Assembly (NCBI RefSeq): GCF_000974485.1
Contig: NZ_BBOM01000005.1
Coordinates: 1,100,289-1,164,288, forward strand
DNA: 64,000 nucleotides
From: Streptomyces sp. NBRC 109706
Lineage (GTDB): Bacteria > Actinomycetota > Actinomycetes > Streptomycetales > Streptomycetaceae
Direction: 5' to 3'
Shown here: piece by piece, positions 8,554 through 15,731 of the stretch
Numbering within the stretch: the stretch's first letter is position 1
Layout of the letters: each line of letters opens with the position of its first letter
Position numbers and translations under genes: made by a program
The notes under the pieces: model-generated
The model's database searches: none
Told to the model about the DNA's origin: nothing
Seen by the model: the letters and a program-made list of their open reading frames with translations, nothing else

Positions 8554-9221
8554 GCGGGGGTCCCGTACGCGTCCTCCTCGCCGACGATCAGCCGCTGGTG
8601 CGGTCCGGGCTGCGCATGCTCATGGCCCACGACCCCGACCTGGAGGTCGTCGGCGAGGCCGCCACCGGCGCGGAAGCGGTCCGGCTGGCCGGGGAGATCG
8701 ACCCCGACGTCGTGGTGATGGACATCCGCATGCCGGTCATGGACGGAATCGAGGCAACGCGCCTGATCACCGCCGGACCTGCGGCCGCCCGTGTCCTCGT
8801 CCTGACCACCTTCGACGAGGACGACCACGTCTACGGCGCGCTGCGGGCCGGAGCGAGCGGCTTCGTGGTCAAGGACATGGCGCTCGACGAGATCCTCGCC
8901 GCGGTCCGCGTGGTCGCCTCCGGCGACGCGCTGATCGCGCCTGGCGTCACGCGCCGCCTGATCGCCGAGTTCGCCGGTCGCCCCGCGAGCGCGCCGGCGC
9001 GCTCCCCACGGCCGGTCGAGGGCATCACCGAGCGGGAACGAGAGGTCCTGACCCTGGTCGGGCGCGGCCGGTCGAACACCGAGATCGCAGAGGACCTGTT
9101 CATCACGGTGGCCACCGCCAAATCGCACGTGTCCCGCCTGCTCACCAAACTGGACGCCCGGGACCGGGTTCAGCTCGTGATCACCGCCTATGAGATGGGG
9201 CTCGTCACACTGCCCGGCTGA
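8550..9221 (+). CDS. NarL/LuxR-family response regulator
   Basis: 223 residues. The receiver domain begins VRVLLADDQPLVRSGL, and the phosphoacceptor Asp is in VVVMDIRMPVMDG. A LuxR-type HTH at the C-terminus (EREVLTLVGRGRSNTEIAED, then KSHVSRLLTKL) binds DNA. The ATGA overlap with the kinase gene makes the pair an obvious two-component system. The most likely target is the divergent ABC exporter promoter at 7234-7365. Confidence 0.94.
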   Translation: MSGGPVRVLLADDQPLVRSGLRMLMAHDPDLEVVGEAATGAEAVRLAGEIDPDVVVMDIRMPVMDGIEATRLITAGPAAARVLVLTTFDEDDHVYGALRAGASGFVVKDMALDEILAAVRVVASGDALIAPGVTRRLIAEFAGRPASAPARSPRPVEGITEREREVLTLVGRGRSNTEIAEDLFITVATAKSHVSRLLTKLDARDRVQLVITAYEMGLVTLPG

Positions 9222-9269
9222 GGGCGTATGAAAGCGACACCGGTTCTCCGGTCCGCTCCTCGCACAGCC

Positions 9270-9463
9270 CTGCCGCCGCGGGCATCCCCCCTGGCGGACT
9301 CCGGGAACCGGGCCTCCACCTCGAAGAACTTGAGCAACAGCGCGAAGCCCGACCGGGGTCGCCCCGGACTTGTTCCGCACCTTCTTCATGTCGTCTTCTT
9401 CATGTCGTCTTCGAGCAGCGTCCAGACCTCGATCAGGTCTTCCGGCTCCCGGTCCTGCCGCAC
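9270..9463 (-). pseudogene. Tn3-family transposase remnant (DUF4158 region)
   Basis: Reading the minus strand from a GTG at 9463 gives EPEDLIEVWTLLEDDMKK, then VRNKSGATP, then in another frame GFALLLKFFEVEARFPE. Together these are the conserved N-terminal DUF4158 block of Tn3-type transposases (usually '...NKSGATRLGFALLLKFFEVEGRFP'). A 14-bp tandem duplication (9381-9394 and 9395-9408) introduces a stop, and a one-base slip follows. Similarity ends near 9270 and the rest of the roughly 1000-residue transposase is absent. This is a dead fragment marking an old insertion or deletion event. Confidence 0.75.
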
Positions 9464-9795
9464 CCGTGCTCCCTCGCCCGACCAGATGGATCACCACAGC
9501 GTGGCGAGGCAGATCCGGAGCGAAAGACCAGAAGACCACAGCCGTTGCCGGATGGTTACTCAGCGCTGCACGCCACCTGGCGGTAGCCATACGGGAACAG
9601 GGCCGAACCAGCCCTCCGGCAACCGGACTGCCCGAGGTGCCTGGCCGTAACAGCCGGGGCCGGTAACGGCCGGCCGATGGCCGTCCGCCCGGCGGGGCGA
9701 GGTACCGGCCGGTGACCGGGCCCTGCCCGGGCCCGGGCCCCGCCCCGGGGTGGCTGGACTCAGCGCGAGTGCGCGCACCGTGAGGGAGGACACAT
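9464..9795. other. intergenic stretch, no gene seen
   Basis: Between the transposase remnant and the TetR operators there is GC-rich sequence without a convincing reading frame. I saw no inverted repeats marking the end of a transposon. Confidence 0.5.
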
Positions 9796-9862
9796 CGAAA
9801 CGGTTTCGTTTCGTTAAGCGGGTGGCCTACCTTCGAAGGAGGCGTACGAAACGGTTTCGTAC
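9796..9862. promoter_or_regulatory. two palindromic operators upstream of the TetR gene
   Basis: The 13-bp palindrome CGAAACGGTTTCG occurs at 9796-9808 and again at 9847-9859. The second copy is extended to 19 bp, GTACGAAACGGTTTCGTAC, at 9844-9862. Centres are 51 bp apart and the second site lies just upstream of the GGGAGG ribosome site. This is the expected layout for an autoregulated TetR repressor that also controls the efflux gene downstream. Confidence 0.8.
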
Positions 9863-9885
9863 ACTTAAGGGAGGTGGCCCAACTC

Positions 9886-10470
9886 ATGACCGTCGAGGGC
9901 ACGCGGCGGCGGATCACGCCCGAGCGTGAGGCTCAGCTGTACGAGGCGGTGCTCGATCTGCTGCGGGAGGTCGGCTATGACGCGTTGACCATGGACGCCG
10001 TCGCCACCCGGACCCACGCCAGCAAGGCCACGCTCTACCGACAGTGGGGCAGCAAACCCGAGTTGGTCGTCAAGGCGCTGAACGCCCAACGCCGCGTCCG
10101 TCCCGCCGAGATCAACACCGGAACCCTGCGTGGCGACCTTCGCGCCCTGGTGATGGTCGGCGACGACCAGGCCATGGCCGAGCACTCGGCCCTGATGCGC
10201 AGCCTGTTCACCGCCACCCACAACAACCCCGACCTGATGACCGCGTTCAGGGAACTGGTGATCGGTCCGACCACCGCCGAGTTCGACGCGCTGCTGGAGC
10301 GCGCGGTGGCCAGGGGCGAGGTGCCGGCGGACCGGCCGGCGCTGCGTTATATCCCGCATATGGCGATCGGCGCGTTGGCCATGGAGGAACTGGTCACGGG
10401 CGAACTGCCCACCCGGGAGTTCCTGCTCGGCTATATCGACGCCGTGATCCTCCCGGCCGTCGGCCTCTGA
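9886..10470 (+). CDS. TetR-family regulator
   Basis: 194 residues from the ATG at 9886, chosen because GGGAGG at 9869-9874 is well spaced to it; an in-frame GTG at 9874 overlaps that site and is unlikely. The N-terminal TetR HTH includes DALTMDAVATRTHASKATLY with the typical W/K continuation RQWGSKPELV. The C-terminal domain resembles TetR_C members associated with MMPL or RND pumps. Two palindromes directly upstream are probable operators. The gene lies 87 bp before an MMPL transporter, so it most likely represses that pump until a ligand binds. Confidence 0.92.
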   Translation: MTVEGTRRRITPEREAQLYEAVLDLLREVGYDALTMDAVATRTHASKATLYRQWGSKPELVVKALNAQRRVRPAEINTGTLRGDLRALVMVGDDQAMAEHSALMRSLFTATHNNPDLMTAFRELVIGPTTAEFDALLERAVARGEVPADRPALRYIPHMAIGALAMEELVTGELPTREFLLGYIDAVILPAVGL

Positions 10471-10557
10471 ACCACCGGCCGCCACCCCCCGCGCGTCCAC
10501 ACCCCACCCTCACCCCCCAGCCCCCGCCCTCCGATCTTGATCGGGAGTTCTTCGACC

Positions 10558-12828
10558 GTGTCCATATTCCTCAGCAAACTGGGCCGATTCGCCTTTCGGC
10601 AACGACACATAGTCACCCTTCTCTGGCTGGCCCTGCTCGCCCTCGCCGGCGTCGGCGCGGCGACCGCGCCCGCCCCGACGAACAGTTCCTTCTCCATCCC
10701 GGGCACCGAGGCGCAGGAGGCCTTTGACCTGCTGGAGGAGCGGGTGCCGGAGGCCAACGCGGACGGTGCCAGCGCCCGGGTGGTCTTCGAGGCACCGGCC
10801 GACAGCGACGTCACCGCGCCCGAGACCCGGGCCGAGATCGAGCGGACGCTGGCCGCCCTGGGCGACAGTTCCCCCGAAGTGGCCGCGGTGACCGACCCGT
10901 TCGCCACCGGCACGGTCAGCGAGGACGGCCGGGTGGCCTTCACCTCGGTGACCTACCAGGTGCCGTCGATGGAGATGGAGGACTCCAGCCGCGACGCCCT
11001 TGAGTCGGTCATCGACGACGCGCGGGAGCGCGGCCTGACCGTGGAGGTCGGCGGCGACGCGCTGCAGACCGTGCCGGAGGTCGCGGCCACGGAGATCATC
11101 GGGGTGGCGGTCGCCGCCGTGGTGCTGGTGATCACCTTTGGTTCGCTGATCGCCGCCGGGCTGCCGCTGCTGACCGCGCTGATCGGCGTGGGCGCCGGCG
11201 TCGGCGGCATCACCGCCCTGGCCAGCACGCTCGACCTGGGCACCAACACCACGACCCTGGCCATGATGATCGGCCTCGCGGTCGGCATCGACTACGCGCT
11301 GTTCATCGTCTCCCGCTACCGGGGCGAGCTGCGCGACGGTCGCGAGAAGGAGGACGCGGCCGGGCGCGCGGTCGGCACCGCCGGCTCCGCCGTGGTCTTC
11401 GCCGGGTTGACGGTGGTGATCGCCCTGGTGGGCCTGTCCGTTGTGAATATTCCGCTGCTGACCGAGATGGGTCTGGCCGCGGCCGCCACCGTGCTGATCG
11501 CGGTGCTGATCGCGCTCACCCTGATCCCGGCCCTGCTCGGCTATGTCGGCGACCGGGTGCACCCCCGCAAGTCCCGCAAGGCGCACAACTCCCAGGAGAG
11601 CGAGCACGCGGACGCCAAGCCCGCGATGGGCGTGCGGTGGGCGAACTTCGTGCTGCGCCGGCCGGTGGCGGTGCTGTTGACGGCGGTGGTCGGTCTGGGC
11701 GCGATGGCGCTGCCGGTGACCCAGATGGAGATGGGCCTGCCCGACGACGGGACCCAGCCGACCAGCACCACCCAGCGCAAGGCATATGACACGCTGGCCG
11801 ACGGTTTCGGCGTGGGATTCAACGGTCCGCTGCTGACCGTGGTGGACACCGAGGACGCCGCCGACCCGCAGGGCGCGGCGGACCGGGTGGCCGACGAGGT
11901 CGGGCAGTTGCCGGGCGTGGCGATGGTCACGCCGGCCGTGTTGAACGAGGCCGGTGACGCGGCGACGATCACCGTGATCCCGGCCTCCAAGCCGAGTTCG
12001 ACCGAGACCGAGGATCTGGTGCACAGCATCAGGGAGGCCGGCGACGGCATCGCCGCCGACACCGGCGCCGAGGTGCTGGTGACCGGTTCCACGGCGATGA
12101 ACATCGACGTCTCGGAGAAGTTGAACAACGCGCTGGTGCCGTATCTGGTGCTGGTGGTCGGGCTGGCGTTTCTGCTGCTGACGGTCGTGTTCCGGTCGTT
12201 GCTGGTGCCGTTGAAGGCCGCGCTCGGCTTCCTGTTGTCGGTGCTGGCGGCGCTCGGCGCCGTGGTGGCCGTCTTCCAGTGGGGTTGGCTCGGCGGACTG
12301 TTCGGAGTTGAGCAGACCAGCCCGATCATGAGCATGATGCCGCTGTTGATGGTCGGTGTGGTGTTCGGCCTGGCCATGGACTACGAGGTGTTCCTGGTGA
12401 CCCGGATGCGGGAGGCCCGGTTGCACGGGGAGTCCGCGGGCCAGGCCGTGGTGACCGGCTTCCGGGACGGCGCCCGGGTGGTCACGGCGGCCGCCGTGAT
12501 CATGATCGCGGTCTTCGCCGGGTTTATCGGCACCTCCGACCAGATGATCAAGATGATCGGCTTCGGCCTCGCGGTCGCCGTCCTCTTCGACGCCTTTGTG
12601 GTGCGGATGGCCATCGTGCCGGCGGTGCTGGCGCTGTTGGGCAACTCGGCCTGGTATCTGCCGCGTTGGCTGGACCGGATCCTGCCCAATGTCGACGTCG
12701 AGGGCTCGGCCGTGGCCCAGCTGCCGACCGCCGCCGAGGCCCCGGACGATAAGACCCCGGCCGACAAGGCGGACGAGGCCCCGGCCGACGAGGAACGCGA
12801 ACGGGACACCGTCACGTCCCGTTCCTGA
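10558..12828 (+). CDS. MMPL/RND-family transporter
   Basis: 756 residues from the GTG at 10558, preceded by GGGAG; a TTG at 10537 is a weaker alternative. The architecture is one transmembrane segment, an extracytoplasmic loop, about five segments, then a repeat of the same plan, as in actinobacterial MMPL proteins. Recognisable stretches are GLAVGIDYALFIVSRYR in the first half and FGLAMDYEVFLVTRMRE in the second, the paired Asp-Tyr motifs used for proton coupling. The Asp/Glu/Lys-rich C-terminal tail is cytoplasmic. It probably exports lipids or hydrophobic drugs under control of the upstream TetR protein. Confidence 0.92.
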   Translation: MSIFLSKLGRFAFRQRHIVTLLWLALLALAGVGAATAPAPTNSSFSIPGTEAQEAFDLLEERVPEANADGASARVVFEAPADSDVTAPETRAEIERTLAALGDSSPEVAAVTDPFATGTVSEDGRVAFTSVTYQVPSMEMEDSSRDALESVIDDARERGLTVEVGGDALQTVPEVAATEIIGVAVAAVVLVITFGSLIAAGLPLLTALIGVGAGVGGITALASTLDLGTNTTTLAMMIGLAVGIDYALFIVSRYRGELRDGREKEDAAGRAVGTAGSAVVFAGLTVVIALVGLSVVNIPLLTEMGLAAAATVLIAVLIALTLIPALLGYVGDRVHPRKSRKAHNSQESEHADAKPAMGVRWANFVLRRPVAVLLTAVVGLGAMALPVTQMEMGLPDDGTQPTSTTQRKAYDTLADGFGVGFNGPLLTVVDTEDAADPQGAADRVADEVGQLPGVAMVTPAVLNEAGDAATITVIPASKPSSTETEDLVHSIREAGDGIAADTGAEVLVTGSTAMNIDVSEKLNNALVPYLVLVVGLAFLLLTVVFRSLLVPLKAALGFLLSVLAALGAVVAVFQWGWLGGLFGVEQTSPIMSMMPLLMVGVVFGLAMDYEVFLVTRMREARLHGESAGQAVVTGFRDGARVVTAAAVIMIAVFAGFIGTSDQMIKMIGFGLAVAVLFDAFVVRMAIVPAVLALLGNSAWYLPRWLDRILPNVDVEGSAVAQLPTAAEAPDDKTPADKADEAPADEERERDTVTSRS

Positions 12829-12856
12829 ACCACACCACCGCACCACGCAACACATG

Positions 12857-12903
12857 ACGGGGGCGCCGTCCTCGCCCGGCCCGGGCGGGGGCGGCGCCCC
12901 CGT
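12857..12903. terminator. bidirectional hairpin terminator
   Basis: Perfect 12-bp arms, ACGGGGGCGCCG at 12857-12868 and CGGCGCCCCCGT at 12892-12903, lie between the MMPL gene and the convergent PNPOx-fold gene. Confidence 0.8.
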
Positions 12904-12923
12904 TCCTGGGGAGCGGCCCGCTC

Positions 12924-13661
12924 TCAGGGCCAGAGCAGCGTCCGTTGCCAGGAGCCGTCGCCCGACTGCCGGTAGCCCAGCCGCACATGGCGCCGCGCCG
13001 AGTCACCCTGCCAGAACTCGACCCGGTGCGCGCGGAGCGTGAAGACGGTGTGGCCCGGCGGATGCGCGTCCGGGTTGTTGTCCAACTGCCGTCTGGCGCC
13101 CTCGGCGGCGGTGTCCCACGCGGTCAGCGACTCCATCGGGGTGCTCTGCCGGCCGATCAGCCCGGCCACCTGCGAAGCGGGCGAACGGGTCCGGAAATCG
13201 GCGACGGAGACCTCGGCCGTGGCCTGGGTGACGTCCCCCCTGATCCGGATCTGCCGGCCCTGCGCCGGCCAGTAGAAGGTGAGCGCCGCGGCCGGCCGCT
13301 GGGTCAGCTGCACCCCCTTGGGGCTGGCCGTGTCGGCGGCGAACACCCAACCCTCGTCGGCCAGTTCGACATCCCGCAGCGCCACAACCCGGGCGTCCGG
13401 GCGGCCGTCCGCGCCGGCCGTGGAGAGCAGCGCGGCGCCCGGGTCCAGCACGCCGGCGTCGATCGCCTCGTCGAGCCAGTCCACGAAGAGCCGGCCGGGG
13501 GACGCGGGCGCGGGGCCGGGGTCGAACGGCGGCAGTGGGCGTGCCATCAGCGGCGCCCGCGCCAACAGCTCCCTGGGCGTCGGCCGGTCCTGCTCGCGCG
13601 GGTCGCGTTCACGGGTGTCGCGTTCACGGGTGTCGCGCTCGTTCTCGTCGCTGCTCATCAC
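12924..13661 (-). CDS. pyridoxamine 5'-phosphate oxidase-family protein
   Basis: 245 residues. FMN-binding split-barrel features are DARVVALRDVEL, the phosphate-binding region SPKGVQLTQRPAAALTFYWP and the C-terminal dimerisation segment RRHVRLGYRQ. These match the PdxH/PhzG family of FMN oxidases; it could oxidise pyridoxamine/pyridoxine phosphate or act on a secondary metabolite. The first 25 residues are an Arg/Asp/Glu-rich repeat (RDTRERDTRERD) encoded by a 15-bp tandem duplication, so the true start may be internal. No vitamin B6 genes are adjacent. Confidence 0.8.
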   Translation of the reverse strand: MMSSDENERDTRERDTRERDPREQDRPTPRELLARAPLMARPLPPFDPGPAPASPGRLFVDWLDEAIDAGVLDPGAALLSTAGADGRPDARVVALRDVELADEGWVFAADTASPKGVQLTQRPAAALTFYWPAQGRQIRIRGDVTQATAEVSVADFRTRSPASQVAGLIGRQSTPMESLTAWDTAAEGARRQLDNNPDAHPPGHTVFTLRAHRVEFWQGDSARRHVRLGYRQSGDGSWQRTLLWP

Positions 13662-13802
13662 CGGGCGAACGTAGCCCGCGCGCGGCGGTCACCGCACGTA
13701 CCCGGGCCGGGAAGCCCGCGCGTCGGACGTCCCGTCAGGGAACCGTCGGCCGTTCCCGCCGCGTGTCCGCGGGTGTACGGGTGCAACGGGGGTGTGGGCA
13801 GG

Positions 13803-15098
13803 ATGGAATCGACGAGACAGCGACGACGGCGGCGCCTCATGGTGGTCGGCGCGCTGCTGGCCACCGTGTCGGCGACCGCGACGGTGCTGGTGCGCCACGG
13901 CGGGAACGACGAGGGGCAGGAGGCGGCGGCGTCCGAGGTGACCCCGTGGGAGCGGTCCTGGCGGGCGAACGAGGGGTTCACCATCCAGAGCGGCCAACTC
14001 ACCACACTCTGGGCCGAGTCGGGGCTTGTGGCCCTGGTCGGCGAGGACACGGTGCAGGCATTGGACCCGGCGACGGGCGAGCCGTCCTGGACGCTCGAAA
14101 CGCCGGCCGAGGTCGGCGGCATCTGCGCCGCGAGCGCCACCGTCAACGCGGCCGGGCTGGCCGCCGTCGCCTATCGGGACGCCGAACACAACGGCGTCTG
14201 CGTCGAGTTGGCGATAGTCGACACGGCGGACGGTCAACTGGTGTGGCGGCAGCGGCTGGTGGACACCTCCGATATCGAACCGGCCGACGAAAGCGCCAAC
14301 TTGGCCAACTCCTGGATGGATATCACCCTCGCCGACGACTGGGTCGGCGTCCGGGTGTCCCCTGAGTACACCACCCCGGTGCCCTACGCCTACCACCGTC
14401 TCGACCTCGCATCGGGCGCCCAACTCCCCACGCCCTGGCCGCCCGACGACTGCCGGGGCCACTCCTGGGCGATCTCGGTCGAACGCTCCGCCATCTCCTA
14501 CAACTGCGGGGAGACCGACGACGAACAGCGCAACGAGAACAATGTGCTGACCGTCTTCGACAGCGCGACGGGCGAGGAGCTGTGGACGCGCCCCGTGCGG
14601 GAGTTGGGCGGCGTGACGGAGGAAGTACTCGCCGACGAGCCGCTGACGCTGCTGATCGGCGGCGAGGCGACCACGTTCGACTCGTCCGGCGAGGTGCGGC
14701 AACGGGTTTCGGTCCAGGGGCACTTCATCCATCCGAGACTGGTCGGCGACACGGCGCTGGAGTCGGCGTTCGGCGAGGACGGCCGCTCGGGCTTCGCCGG
14801 CCACGATCTGGAGACCGGTGAACTCCGCTGGCGCCACGACTACGCCGGCGCGCCGGACGCGGCGCTCGACCTGGGCGACGGCCGGCTGCTCGTCCTCCAG
14901 CAGCGCGGGGAGCTGACCGTGCTCGACCTGACCGAAGGCACCGAGACGTCCGTCGGTCAACTCCCGTCGGACTATGACCATATGGTGGGGTATGCGCTGA
15001 CCGACACCACGCTCTATCTGGCGGTGAAGGTGCAGGCGCTGGAATCGACGGTGGCGATCGACGCCTACCCGCTTCCGTCCGCCGTGGCCCCCGACTGA
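13803..15098 (+). CDS. membrane-anchored PQQ-like beta-propeller protein
   Basis: 431 residues. A basic N-terminus and a single hydrophobic segment (LMVVGALLATVSATATVLV) anchor the protein, with the rest outside. Repeated blades carry the PQQ-like WD pattern: VQALDPATGEPSWTLE, LTVFDSATGEELWTRP and AGHDLETGELRWRHDY. No metal- or PQQ-binding residues could be assigned, so it is likely a structural or ligand-binding propeller. Similar anchored propellers are common in Streptomyces and often lie near Ser/Thr kinases, as here. Function unknown. Confidence 0.75.
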   Translation: MESTRQRRRRRLMVVGALLATVSATATVLVRHGGNDEGQEAAASEVTPWERSWRANEGFTIQSGQLTTLWAESGLVALVGEDTVQALDPATGEPSWTLETPAEVGGICAASATVNAAGLAAVAYRDAEHNGVCVELAIVDTADGQLVWRQRLVDTSDIEPADESANLANSWMDITLADDWVGVRVSPEYTTPVPYAYHRLDLASGAQLPTPWPPDDCRGHSWAISVERSAISYNCGETDDEQRNENNVLTVFDSATGEELWTRPVRELGGVTEEVLADEPLTLLIGGEATTFDSSGEVRQRVSVQGHFIHPRLVGDTALESAFGEDGRSGFAGHDLETGELRWRHDYAGAPDAALDLGDGRLLVLQQRGELTVLDLTEGTETSVGQLPSDYDHMVGYALTDTTLYLAVKVQALESTVAIDAYPLPSAVAPD

Positions 15099-15129
15099 GC
15101 GCCGGTGATTCGAGGGCGGGGGCGGGTGC

Positions 15130-15651
15130 TCACTTGACCACCTCGACCCGGCCCACACAACTCAGGCCCTGGCCCGCGTGCTTGTTGCGGGTCACATAGG
15201 TGAATCCCTGCCGGGAGGTGTTGCTCTCGTAGAACATCGGCTCGGGCACCTCGACGCCGATCTTCCCGGTGGGAGCGATCAGCAGCGCGAGGCCGAACGG
15301 GCCGAAGATCAGGCCGGCCGGAATCGTCAACACCTGGAAGAGGATGTCGCCGCCGCCGAATCCGATGATCGCAAAGGACACCGGGAGCGCCAGAAACACC
15401 AGGGCGAGGAGCACGGAACGGATGATCGGAACGCGTCGGAGCTGGTTGGTCGTGTCCAGATCCTGAACGACGAAGACCCCTTCCCGACCGCAGTGTCCGC
15501 ATGCGAGGGCGAACCGCGCCTCGCCGCGCGCGGGACGGGCGACCACCACACTCGTCTGCCGCAGCTGGGTGCGTATCGTGCTGGGCCCCTGGCGACTGTT
15601 CAGTTGGTGGCTCATCAACAGCTTCAGTTGCTTCGGCGCGCTCCACAACAC
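15130..15651 (-). CDS. small membrane protein with CxxC motif, unknown function
   Basis: 173 residues from a GTG at 15651, preceded by AAGGGGGAC; an ATG at 15615 is an alternative. The middle has a zinc-ribbon-like CGHCG, followed by two close hydrophobic segments (RSVLLALVFLALPVSFAIIG and the segment around PAGLIFGPFGLALLI) and a C-terminal soluble strand-rich part. I do not recognise the family. It lies between a convergent propeller gene and a transmembrane Ser/Thr kinase that is transcribed towards it, so it may be read with the kinase. Confidence 0.6.
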   Translation of the reverse strand: MLWSAPKQLKLLMSHQLNSRQGPSTIRTQLRQTSVVVARPARGEARFALACGHCGREGVFVVQDLDTTNQLRRVPIIRSVLLALVFLALPVSFAIIGFGGGDILFQVLTIPAGLIFGPFGLALLIAPTGKIGVEVPEPMFYESNTSRQGFTYVTRNKHAGQGLSCVGRVEVVK

Positions 15652-15731
15652 GGTGTCCCCCTTGTCCCCGGAATGATCTCTCCGCTCCCCTACCCCGAGA
15701 TGCCCAACATCCTCACAGCGCGAGGAAGTTG

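Noticed and set aside
9464..9795. Extension of the Tn3 remnant or a transposon end to the right
   Set aside because: No further transposase motifs and no convincing 38-bp inverted repeat were visible.
10510..12855. 781-codon minus-strand frame opposite the MMPL gene
   Set aside because: His/Gln/Arg-rich shadow frame without domains; the plus-strand frame has clear membrane segments and paired Asp-Tyr motifs.
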